Source: Gemmatimonadota bacterium
GTDB taxonomy: Bacteria; Latescibacterota; UBA2968; UBA8231
Reading direction: 5' to 3'
DNA length: 24,207 nucleotides
NCBI GenBank assembly: GCA_009840005.1
Contig: VXOR01000055.1
Coordinates: forward strand, 101,169 to 125,375
A program made the translations under genes and the position numbers. The notes beneath the pieces are model-generated. The model saw only the letters and a list, made by a program, of their open reading frames with translations, was not told the origin of the DNA and made no database searches. Below, piece by piece: positions 14,970-24,207 of this stretch (position 1 is the first letter of the stretch; each line of letters opens with the position of its first letter).

Positions 14970-16664
14970 TTAACTTTGGAACCAAGCGGCAATGGCTTCG
15001 CGGCTGAGCGCGTTGGGGATGTCGGCGGCGCAAAGCCAGCCCTTGCGGGCAATGCCGATGCCGTAGTCGAGATGGTCTAGGCCACCGACGCTGTGGGCGT
15101 CAGTGTTGACGGCGATTTGGACGCCGTGGTCGCGCGCCTTTTTGACGTGCCGCCAGTCGAGGTCGAGCCGCGACGGGTGGGCGTTGATTTCGAGGGCGAC
15201 CCCACAGCGGGCGGCGGCTTCGATGATCGAGTCGATATCGACGGCGTAGCCTTCGCGGTCGAGGAGCAAGCGCCCGGTTGGATGGCCGACGATGGTGGCT
15301 GCCGGGTGCTCGATGGCGCGGACGATGCGGGCGGTCATGGCGTCGCGGCTCAGGTTGAACTGCGAATGGACCGAGGCGACCACGAAGTCGAATTGGGCGA
15401 GCAGGTTGTCGTCGTAGTCGAGCGAGCCATCGCTGAGGATATCGGATTCAATGCCCTTGAAGATGCGGAAGGGGGCCAATTCCTCGTTGAGCCGGTCGAT
15501 TTCCTCCCATTGGCGCTGGACGTCCTCAACGCGAAGCCCTCCGGCGTAGGCCGCAGCTTGGCTGTGGTCGGCAATGCCTATGTACTCAAAGCCGCGTTCT
15601 TGCACGGCGCGGGCCATAGCTTCCAGACTGTCGGCTCCATCCGAATAAGTCGAATGCACGTGGAGCATACCGCGAATGTCGGCGGTCGTTACCAACTCGG
15701 GCAGCGCGTCGGCGGCAGCGGCCTCGACTTCACCTTGGTTTTCGCGCAACTCCGGCGGAATGTAGGCGAGGCCCAAGGCGGCGAACAAAGCTGCTTCATC
15801 CGCGCACTCGATGCGCTCGTCGCCGCGCCAGAGCCCGCGTTCGTCGAGGACTAGCCCGCGCTCGGTGGCCTTAGCACACAGTGCAGCGCGATGTTCCTCG
15901 CTGCCTGTGTAGTAATGTAAAGCCGCGGGGAAGGCATCGTCTGAGACCATGTGCAAGTTGGCTTGCAGCCCGTTGGACAGCCGTCCCGTGCCCGGTGCGA
16001 GGACTTCGGCGATGTCTGGGTGGGTGACAAAGGCCGCAGTCGCGGCCTCGGCGTCGGTGCTGCTGATTACGAAGTCGAGTTGGTGGACCGTCTCCCGCGC
16101 TCGACGCAGGTCTCCGGCGATGGCAAAGTGCTGCGCGTGGGAGCACAGAGTTGTGAGCAGGCTTTGGGCGCTTTGGTGTGCGCTATCGACGCGGCAGTGG
16201 CCCTCGTGAGCGCGAATGAACTCGACGCCCTTGAGAATGGTTGCCTGAGTTTTGGAGCCAAAGCCCTTGAGGGCGGCGAGTTGGCCGGTGCGACAGGCTT
16301 GCTCCAAGGCATCGAGAGTCTCAATGCCGAGGGCCTTGCGGATGGCGACGATCTTGCGCGGCCCCAAGCCGGGGACCCGCAGCATGTCGAGCAGACCGTC
16401 AGGCGTTGCGGCCCGCAGCTTTTCATAGGCTTGGGCCGTGCCAGTGTCGGCCAACTCGGCGACTAGTTCGGCCACGCTGTCGCCGATGCCTTTGACCTCG
16501 GTCAAAGTCCCAGCGGCGAGGAGTTCGTCAAGAGAGGATGTTAGGGTTTCGAGCGCACGCACGGCATTGGCGTAGGCGCGGACTCGGAAGGGAGAAGCAC
16601 CGCTAAGTTCGAGGAGGGTGGCGTACTCTGCGACAAAATCTGCTGCGATCCGGGCTGTTATCAT
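14970..16664 (-). CDS. polX: PolX-family protein with inactive polymerase site and intact PHP exonuclease domain
   Basis: A 564-residue protein, the normal length of bacterial PolX (HhH domain, Pol X nucleotidyltransferase, PHP). Start at 16664 because the ATG overlaps the upstream stop as ATGA; a longer ORF to 16838 overlaps that gene. HhH-like motifs lie at about 55-62 and 97-103. In the polymerase domain GDLRRARETVHQLDF (184-198) corresponds to the usual GSYRR...DxD, with Q195 replacing the first Asp and D197 kept. The third catalytic Asp is N236 (ANLH). The YYTGS steric-gate region remains (251-255). The PHP metal site looks complete: H335/H337, D366/H367, E406, H433, H461, D522/H524. Expected activity: 3'-5' exonuclease/repair nuclease without synthesis, as in described noncanonical PolX proteins. 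Confidence 0.9.
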   Translation of the reverse strand: MITARIAADFVAEYATLLELSGASPFRVRAYANAVRALETLTSSLDELLAAGTLTEVKGIGDSVAELVAELADTGTAQAYEKLRAATPDGLLDMLRVPGLGPRKIVAIRKALGIETLDALEQACRTGQLAALKGFGSKTQATILKGVEFIRAHEGHCRVDSAHQSAQSLLTTLCSHAQHFAIAGDLRRARETVHQLDFVISSTDAEAATAAFVTHPDIAEVLAPGTGRLSNGLQANLHMVSDDAFPAALHYYTGSEEHRAALCAKATERGLVLDERGLWRGDERIECADEAALFAALGLAYIPPELRENQGEVEAAAADALPELVTTADIRGMLHVHSTYSDGADSLEAMARAVQERGFEYIGIADHSQAAAYAGGLRVEDVQRQWEEIDRLNEELAPFRIFKGIESDILSDGSLDYDDNLLAQFDFVVASVHSQFNLSRDAMTARIVRAIEHPAATIVGHPTGRLLLDREGYAVDIDSIIEAAARCGVALEINAHPSRLDLDWRHVKKARDHGVQIAVNTDAHSVGGLDHLDYGIGIARKGWLCAADIPNALSREAIAAWFQS

Positions 16665-17446
16665 TGCTTTTGCTCGTGCATCAGGTGGAGAATGTGTGAT
16701 ACCAGCGTCGCGTTGCCCGCGGCGAGTCCGCCGGGGATGAGGGTATCGGCTTGGTTGTAGGTTCGCACTTGGTGGCCGCACGTGTGCATCAGGCCGCCGG
16801 CCTCGCGCACCAACAGGTCGCCGGCACAAACGTCCCACTCGTTTTTGTCTTGGATGCTAAAGTTGAGGTCGCAGGCCCCCGCAGCGACTAGGGCCAGCTT
16901 GTAGGCGACGCTGCCAACCGGACGGATTGCGCCGAGATGCGGGCGAAAGGGGTCGATCCCGCCGCGTTTGGTCTCGCTGCGGCTGACGACGGCCGTGGCT
17001 TGACCGAGGGATTGGACCTCGCTGCAAAACACGCGCTGACCGTTGTGGAAGGTGCCGCTGCCCGAGACGGCGGCGAAAATTTGCTCCTGCGCGGGATTGT
17101 AGATAACCGCGAGGGTCGGCGCGCCGCCTTCGACTAAGGCCACGGCAACTACGTATTCGGGAATGCCTTCTACGAACTCGCGGGTACCGTCGATTGGATC
17201 GACGATCCACACGGCTTCTTTTGCGAGACGTTGGCGGTCATCGACGGTCTCTTCGGAGAGCCAGCCGCAGTCCGGGCGCAGATCTCGCAGGGCTTTTTTG
17301 AGGTAGGCGTCGGCTTGGAGATCTGCCGCGGTCAGCGGATCGTTCCGGTCTTTGTAGGCAACCTCAAGGGGGCCGCCGAAGTACTGCAAGGTCAGCGCCC
17401 CGGCCTCGCGGGTGGCTGCTATGGCTTGTTGGAGTTGGGCCTGCAT
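16661..17446 (-). CDS. cysQ: CysQ/inositol-monophosphatase-family phosphatase
   Basis: A 261-residue Mg-dependent, lithium-sensitive-type phosphatase; the family dephosphorylates PAP (3',5'-bisphosphate nucleotide) or inositol monophosphate. Motifs: DPLTAAD (36-42), WLSEET (E65/E66), WIVDPIDGTREF with metal ligands D83 and D86, and WDVCAGDLLVREAGG (D205). The length and the Glu pair plus DPIDGT spacing favour CysQ-like enzymes, but distinguishing PAP from inositol phosphate needs alignment. Its TGA overlaps the PolX ATG by 4 bp, so the two are translationally coupled. The Shine-Dalgarno is poor. A weak promoter candidate lies 11 bp upstream. Confidence 0.85.
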   Translation of the reverse strand: MQAQLQQAIAATREAGALTLQYFGGPLEVAYKDRNDPLTAADLQADAYLKKALRDLRPDCGWLSEETVDDRQRLAKEAVWIVDPIDGTREFVEGIPEYVVAVALVEGGAPTLAVIYNPAQEQIFAAVSGSGTFHNGQRVFCSEVQSLGQATAVVSRSETKRGGIDPFRPHLGAIRPVGSVAYKLALVAAGACDLNFSIQDKNEWDVCAGDLLVREAGGLMHTCGHQVRTYNQADTLIPGGLAAGNATLVSHILHLMHEQKQ

Positions 17447-17457
17447 GAGAGAATTTG

Positions 17458-17486
17458 AAAATAGGGGTTAAAATTAGGGAGAGCAA
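17458..17486 (-). promoter_or_regulatory. Weak promoter candidate for the cysQ-polX-endonuclease transcript
   Basis: Read on the minus strand, TTGCTC (17486-17481) and TATTTT (17463-17458) lie 17 bp apart, matching consensus at 3-4 of 6 and 4 of 6. The position just before the cysQ start would give a nearly leaderless transcript. Only suggestive. Confidence 0.25.
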
Positions 17487-17511
17487 TGGGCCGCATGGTA
17501 GCCATAGTGGC

Positions 17512-17541
17512 TTGACAAGACGAAGAGGCGTCGGGTAGATT
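17512..17541 (+). promoter_or_regulatory. Promoter of the 17578 membrane-protein gene
   Basis: A perfect -35 hexamer TTGACA (17512-17517) and TAGATT (17536-17541, 4 of 6) are separated by 18 bp. The predicted start is about 30 nt before the ATG. The gene also has a matching downstream terminator, so it is probably monocistronic. Confidence 0.5.
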
Positions 17542-17577
17542 GAGAAGACAAAATCGACAATTTCAAACGAGGTGAAA

Positions 17578-18204
17578 ATGCGTTGGATACTATGGATTTG
17601 GCTGCCGGTGATCTTGCTGGTGGCAAGCGGGGCCGAGGCGGCCATGGAGACTGAGGAGGTGCGGAGCCTGCTGGAGAAGATGCAGGCTGAAGAGGCGTGG
17701 GGCGAAGCCGTGTTTACTGATGGCCGGGTGCGCTCGTTGCGCGTGGAGGAGATTGAAGCGGATTCAGTGGCGGTCGTCGAGGTAGTAGGTGCCTTGCAGG
17801 AGCGGGAGGCCGCGTATGCGCTGGCCGAAATTCGCTCCCTGCGCTCACTGGGGACGTACCGCATTCAGGCGCGCCGCGCTGCGTACCAACAGTCAAAGTC
17901 CGGGCTGTTGGCCTTTCTGCTGGAGCTACCCGTGCCGGGCGCGGGCTTTTTCTACATTGGGGAGCACAAACAGGGGCTCGCGCTCATGGGTTTGACGGTG
18001 ACGGCGGTGGGGACGGCTGTGCTGACGGGTGAGGATGCTGCGGCCGGTTGGGTGCCGCTGTCGGCGTGGGTCAAGATCGCGTCGTTGTTCCATCTGCGCG
18101 ATCAAGTCCAAACCATTAACAAGTTGGCCAAGAACATAGAACTGGGCGCTCTGTCCGGGCGCGAAGCCGCCGTTCCTGCCCTACGGCTGAAGTTGGATTT
18201 TTAA
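17578..18204 (+). CDS. Exported/membrane protein of unknown function, DUF5683/TM2-like C-terminus
   Basis: A 208-residue protein. ATG 17578 is chosen because GAGGTGA directly precedes it; an upstream GTG at 17572 is inside this ribosome site. Residues 1-22 are a signal peptide (ending ASGAEAA). Residues 25-100 are soluble, charged and helical. Residues 108-172 hold two hydrophobic segments around PVPGAGFFYIGEHKQG (118-133), the P-G-x-G-x-x-Y-x-G-x-x-x-x-G pattern of TM2/DUF5683-type membrane hairpins. The C-terminus is basic and amphipathic. No catalytic motif is visible. Divergent from cysQ and followed by a strong terminator. Function unknown. Confidence 0.75.
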   Translation: MRWILWIWLPVILLVASGAEAAMETEEVRSLLEKMQAEEAWGEAVFTDGRVRSLRVEEIEADSVAVVEVVGALQEREAAYALAEIRSLRSLGTYRIQARRAAYQQSKSGLLAFLLELPVPGAGFFYIGEHKQGLALMGLTVTAVGTAVLTGEDAAAGWVPLSAWVKIASLFHLRDQVQTINKLAKNIELGALSGREAAVPALRLKLDF

Positions 18205-18250
18205 CGGCTGCAAGAGGGCTGTGCTGGCCCTGTGTTTGATTGGATACTCG

Positions 18251-18279
18251 ACCGGCCCTTGCGGGGGCCGGTTTTTTTT
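18251..18279 (+). terminator. Rho-independent terminator of the 17578 gene
   Basis: ACCGGCCC pairs with GGGGCCGGT around a short TTGCG-type loop, followed by eight T. It lies 47 bp after the stop codon. A textbook GC stem and T-run; highly likely functional on the plus strand. Confidence 0.88.
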
Positions 18280-18282
18280 ATG

Positions 18283-18317
18283 CCCTCCCAACGCGGCCGA
18301 TCCAAGCTCTTAGATCC
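18283..18317. repeat. 35-bp direct repeat, copy A (orphan copy of the RND gene 3' end)
   Basis: Identical over all 35 bases to 19470-19504 and in the same orientation. The sequence starts CCCTCCCAACGCGG and ends CTCTTAGATCC; read on the minus strand it codes DLRAWIGRVG, the C-terminus of the RND transporter. Here it is detached from any transporter gene and lies between the terminator and the dioxygenase gene. The two copies bracket 1152 bp containing the dioxygenase gene. Confidence 0.97.
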
Positions 18318-18375
18318 TCATTGCGAGGCCGGGAGATCAGTTGCCCTCGCCGCATCTGCACCTCATTACGAGGCC
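18314..18375. repeat. Short repeated motif CCTCATTRCGAGGCCG
   Basis: CCTCATTGCGAGGCCG (18316-18331) and CCTCATTACGAGGCCG (18360-18375) differ at one base, with a third partial relative CCTCATGCGGGTAGGCGAG at about 18398. Each contains CCTC-N5-GAGG, a tiny hairpin. They occupy the gene-free stretch between copy A of the 35-bp repeat and the dioxygenase stop. Nature unknown. Confidence 0.6.
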
Positions 18376-18486
18376 GCTTCAGCCATCGGCCTAGTTCCTC
18401 ATGCGGGTAGGCGAGAACCTTCTCATAGGAGAGAGCCGGAAGCGGTTGGTGCCGGAGCCGGCCCGTAGTATCCCGCTGCGGTCCGA

Positions 18487-19377
18487 CTATACACACCCCG
18501 GGAACTCGCGCCCACGGATCAGGGGCCAGCCGTTGACAGGTTCCGGCCCGACAAGGCAACCGCGCTGTTTCAGTTGTTCGGTCTCTTCCGGTGTACCGAT
18601 GTAACGCGTGTCCGAGGAGACGTAGTGAATCGACCAGCCTCGCCGCCGGTACGGCGTTGTATTTGGGCCGCTGCAATGGAGTGTTAGGCTGTGGTGAAAG
18701 GTCGCATCACCCGCCTTCAGTGGAACAGCAATCTCTTGGGCGAGCATATCCTCTGTCAGCATGTAGGGGAGATGGTCCCAGTTGACGAGGCCGAAGTGGT
18801 GGCTGCCCGGGATGAAACGCACACAACCGTTCTCGACAGTCGCATCGTCGAGTAGGACCTGGCATGTGACCTGAAAGTTGCTCGCGAAGAAGGCCCAGAA
18901 AATGGAATCCTGATGGTAGCGATTCGCTTTGGCGTATGGCGGCTTCGCAAAGACCTGATCGTAGTAGAGCTTGATGTCCGGCCCCATCAGGGATTCGATG
19001 ATGTCGACGATTTTGGGGCTTCGTACAAACGCATTGAAAACCGAATGGTGGTACGAAGGCAGGTTGAGATGACTTACCGTATCCAGCGGGTCCTCAACCG
19101 GCGTGCGATCTTCTGGGGCGGTTACTTCCCCTTTCGGGTAGATCTGAGTGCCGCGTCGGTCATGGTGGCTTCCGTGCGGTGTGGGCGGTTCCGCGGCTTG
19201 AGCCGTTCCCGGAGTGTGGTGAGAGACGTTGCCTTCCGGGTAGTCGGAGACGCGACCGAGCGCAAGGTCGGCGTAGTGGTTACGCAGGGTCTCAAGTTCT
19301 TCTGTGGTCAGCAGTTCTTTGACGACGATATAGCCGTCTTGGAAAAATTGGTTTTTCCGTTCTTTGGTCAAAGTCAT
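18487..19377 (-). CDS. Phytanoyl-CoA dioxygenase-family Fe(II)/2-oxoglutarate oxygenase
   Basis: A 296-residue protein of the PhyH family: cytosolic Fe(II)/2-oxoglutarate-dependent hydroxylases or halogenase-like enzymes. The iron triad is visible as H155-Q-D157 and H234 (LTLHCSGPN). An arginine of RRRGWSIHY (about 245) is placed to bind 2-oxoglutarate. FFQDGYIVVKELLT at the N-terminus is typical. Residues about 45-95 are an unusual hydrophilic, His/Pro-rich insertion. GGAGA before the ATG is a good ribosome site. It lies 84 bp after the RND stop on the same strand and is bracketed by the 35-bp direct repeats, which suggests later insertion. Substrate unknown. Confidence 0.88.
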   Translation of the reverse strand: MTLTKERKNQFFQDGYIVVKELLTTEELETLRNHYADLALGRVSDYPEGNVSHHTPGTAQAAEPPTPHGSHHDRRGTQIYPKGEVTAPEDRTPVEDPLDTVSHLNLPSYHHSVFNAFVRSPKIVDIIESLMGPDIKLYYDQVFAKPPYAKANRYHQDSIFWAFFASNFQVTCQVLLDDATVENGCVRFIPGSHHFGLVNWDHLPYMLTEDMLAQEIAVPLKAGDATFHHSLTLHCSGPNTTPYRRRGWSIHYVSSDTRYIGTPEETEQLKQRGCLVGPEPVNGWPLIRGREFPGCV

Positions 19378-19461
19378 GAGTGTCTCCGAACGCTGAAACT
19401 GTTGTCAAGGGTCCGCCGGCCAGGGCGGCGACGATCCGCAGGCACCCGCCACAGGCCGCCC

Positions 19462-22605
<3,144 letters not shown>

Positions 22606-22611
22606 GGCGGA

Positions 22612-23622
22612 CTAGGGCTGCCTGCGGATGATGCGCACGGCTTGGCCGTCCATCAGCCGCTCGTTGCCGCGCACCACCACGAGGTCCCCGGGCGCGAGGT
22701 CGCCGGTAACGGCTACGTAGCCCTTGTGCGCCAGCCCAGTTTCGACGGGACGGCTGACGGCCTTGCCGTCGCGGGAGAGATACACGACCTGTCCTTGCGG
22801 ACCGGAGACTAGAGCGTCCTTGTGCACCAGAATCGAGGTCTTGGGTTGCGCGATCTGGAAGCGCACGCGCGCGGACATATTGCTGCGCATCCGGCCGTCT
22901 GGATTGAGCGCCCCGACGACGACCGGGAAGGTGTGGGAAGAGGCGTAGCCTTCGGCGAGGATGACGGACACGAGGCCGGCGATGGGGTCGCCGCCGAGGG
23001 CATTGACGAAGATGTCGGCGCGGTCGCCCAAGGTGAGCTGCGACACGTAGCGTTCGGGCACATCGACGTACACGCGGACGGTGTCGATGGAGATTACTTG
23101 GGCTATCTCACCGCCGCGCCCAACCCATTGGCCGACCTCGGTAAAGGTCTGGATGATGTGCCCGGAGAAAGGGGCGCGGACGAAGAGATCTTCTACTTGC
23201 GCTTGGAGGCCGGCTAGCTTGGCTTGGGCGCGGGCTAGTTCGTAGGCGTCGTCGCGCAGGTCTTGCTCAGACACCGCATCGGTGGCGCGCAACTGGCGAC
23301 TGCGGTCGTAGTTAAACTGGCGCAGCTCAAAATCGGCTTGCGCTTCGGCTAGCGAGGCTTGGAGCGGATCGTTGGCTAATTCAAAGAGGGGATCGCCGCC
23401 GTGCACGGTTTGGCCGGCTTCCGCGAAGCGCCTTAGTACTCGCCCCTCGGTCTCGGCGGCGACGCGGCTGGAGCGCCGCGGCTGGATGCGCCCGACAAAG
23501 GAGAGGTCTTCGACGAGCGGTTGTTCGAGGACCTCGGCGACGATAACCGGCGTCGGCGGGCGCTCTTGGGCTAGGAGTGCGCCGGGCAGCACGGTCAGGA
23601 GCAGGAGGAAGACACGGGGCAT
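22612..23622 (-). CDS. RND efflux periplasmic adaptor (membrane fusion protein)
   Basis: A 336-residue HlyD/AcrA-type adaptor that links the RND pump to an outer-membrane channel. Residues 1-18 form a signal peptide (ending ALLAQ; no lipobox cysteine). The barrel-sandwich (lipoyl-like) halves are at about 45-85 and 145-185 (VRAPFSGHIIQTFTEVGQWV), separated by a helical hairpin about 88-143. The beta-barrel (RVYVDVPERYVSQLTLGDRA) and membrane-proximal domain follow (about 255-336, ending VVVRGNERLMDGQAVRII). AAGGA precedes the ATG at about 8 nt. The RND gene starts 6 bp after its stop. Divergent from the partial gene at 23817 across a 194-bp gap. Confidence 0.92.
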   Translation of the reverse strand: MPRVFLLLLTVLPGALLAQERPPTPVIVAEVLEQPLVEDLSFVGRIQPRRSSRVAAETEGRVLRRFAEAGQTVHGGDPLFELANDPLQASLAEAQADFELRQFNYDRSRQLRATDAVSEQDLRDDAYELARAQAKLAGLQAQVEDLFVRAPFSGHIIQTFTEVGQWVGRGGEIAQVISIDTVRVYVDVPERYVSQLTLGDRADIFVNALGGDPIAGLVSVILAEGYASSHTFPVVVGALNPDGRMRSNMSARVRFQIAQPKTSILVHKDALVSGPQGQVVYLSRDGKAVSRPVETGLAHKGYVAVTGDLAPGDLVVVRGNERLMDGQAVRIIRRQP

Positions 23623-23733
23623 TTAGAATTCCTTGGAGACGTGAGAAGGCTCTCCTTTGGGGATCATAGCGTGAAAAATTAAAACCTAGCCGAATCGAAA
23701 GAACGCGCAAGGTCTGCGCCCGGGGAAAAAGAA

Positions 23734-23763
23734 TTGTGTCGGCTGCAAGGCCGTCCGTATAAT
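23734..23763 (+). promoter_or_regulatory. Promoter candidate for the 23817 gene
   Basis: A perfect -10 hexamer TATAAT (23758-23763) with a weak -35 TTGTGT (23734-23739, 3 of 6) at 18 bp. The leader of about 47 nt contains TACGC...GCGTA (about 23774-23798), a small inverted repeat, and then a GAAGGT ribosome site. Confidence 0.4.
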
Positions 23764-23816
23764 TAACCGTTGTTACGCACCCGCCCCTACAAGGCGTACC
23801 GTCAGAAGGTAAAACA

Positions 23817-24207
23817 ATGAAAAAGCGACTGATTTTCTTACTTGCCATTTTGATAGGGGTGTTGACGCCATGGGCGGCGACAGCAGAACCAGACTTCATA
23901 TTTATGCTATCTAGCCCTTGGCCTATCAAGCCTGGTGGGGCCACGGGATTTGAGGTTGGGGTTCAGGAAAATGATGGCAGCCCGGCGTCCGGTCAAACCG
24001 TATCGTTTAGCGTCAGTCCCGCCGATGGTACGGCGTCGCTGACTTCCACAAGCGCAACAACGGATAGCAACGGACGGGCCAGTACTACGCTGATAACTAC
24101 GAGCAGTGCGTCTGGCACATATACGGTCACGGCGACGCTCGACAATGGCCTATCTGTGAGTGGAACTGCGGATGTTGAAACCTCACCACCGCCGCCACCA
24201 CCACCAC
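23817..24207 (+). CDS. Secreted Big-1/invasin-like Ig-domain protein, partial (runs off the window)
   Basis: An open frame from ATG 23817 to the window end with no stop: 130 residues. GAAGGT lies about 8 nt before the ATG. Residues 1-24 are a signal peptide (MKKRLIFLLAILIGVLTPWAA). Residues 30-122 show the Big-1/invasin-type Ig pattern: GQTVSFSVSPADGTASL, ATTDSNGRASTTL and SGTYTVTATLDNG. Then a run SPPPPPPP starts, a typical linker between exported domains. The rest lies beyond the window, so the family of the whole protein is unknown. It is probably an exported, surface or cell-wall-spanning protein. It is divergent from the efflux operon. Confidence 0.8.
   Translation, partial: MKKRLIFLLAILIGVLTPWAATAEPDFIFMLSSPWPIKPGGATGFEVGVQENDGSPASGQTVSFSVSPADGTASLTSTSATTDSNGRASTTLITTSSASGTYTVTATLDNGLSVSGTADVETSPPPPPPP

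Noticed and set aside
14968..15033. N-terminal extension of the endonuclease to 15033
   Set aside because: It overlaps the 3' end of polX in another frame, is Arg/Pro-rich shadow sequence, and is not needed for the HTH-like domain.
16665..16838. N-terminal extension of PolX to 16838
   Set aside because: It runs antiphase through cysQ; the ATGA overlap at 16664 and the normal PolX length support the shorter start.
23381..23944. 187-residue minus-strand ORF spanning the adaptor start and the intergenic region
   Set aside because: It covers the adaptor's coding start, its ribosome site and the divergent gene; low-complexity Arg/Pro product typical of a shadow frame.

Overview
The window looks like a moderately GC-rich, Gram-negative-type genome from an uncultured lineage. 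The giant secreted protease ends in an FlgD-like/PNPFN sorting domain, as is common in the Fibrobacteres-Chlorobi-Bacteroidetes sphere and related candidate phyla. A Gfo/Idh/MocA oxidoreductase, a phytanoyl-CoA dioxygenase-like gene and a tripartite-efflux pair also fit a Latescibacterota- or Poribacteria-like genome. That placement is an inference from gene content only. No rRNA, tRNA, CRISPR array or recognisable transposase was seen. No gene-free stretch exceeds 300 bases; the longest (18205-18486, 282 bp) holds a terminator, one copy of a 35-bp repeat and a small repeated motif.

Layout. Bases 1-66 are a CCACTAA heptamer array directly upstream of a Gfo/Idh/MocA oxidoreductase (81-1136). 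A compact four-gene operon follows (1262-4868): ABC-type ATPase + TOPRIM protein (DUF3226-like), then a second ABC-type ATPase + a DUF4276-like protein. It has its own sigma70-like promoter and the look of a defence cassette. Then come a convergent lipoprotein with a degenerate CuA/cupredoxin fold (4958-5404), a conserved protein of unknown function (5573-7510) and a 1546-residue M6-type metalloprotease with Asp-box propeller repeats (7538-12178).

A uridine-kinase-like gene (12185-12805, minus) precedes a probable type II restriction-modification pair. The pair is a beta-class DNA methyltransferase (12940-13878, plus) facing a PD-(D/E)XK, BsaWI-like endonuclease with an HTH-like N-terminus (13804-14967, minus); their 3' ends overlap by 75 bp. 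The endonuclease starts 2 nt after the stop of a PolX/PHP gene (14970-16664), which itself overlaps a CysQ/inositol-monophosphatase gene by 4 bp. The endonuclease is therefore the last gene of what looks like a housekeeping operon. This PolX has lost two of three polymerase aspartates but keeps the complete PHP nuclease site.

The right part holds a small membrane protein with a strong terminator (17578-18279), a phytanoyl-CoA dioxygenase-like gene (18487-19377), and an RND transporter plus adaptor (19462-23622, minus). A perfect 35-bp direct repeat, one copy being the 3' end of the RND gene, brackets the dioxygenase gene. The window ends inside a secreted protein with a Big-1-like domain and a proline-rich linker (23817 onward).

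The most promising system is the double ATPase-TOPRIM operon, which resembles PARIS/OLD-type anti-phage architecture, about 8 kb from a restriction-modification system. Both blocks are visibly less GC-rich than their neighbours, which suggests acquisition into an otherwise housekeeping region.
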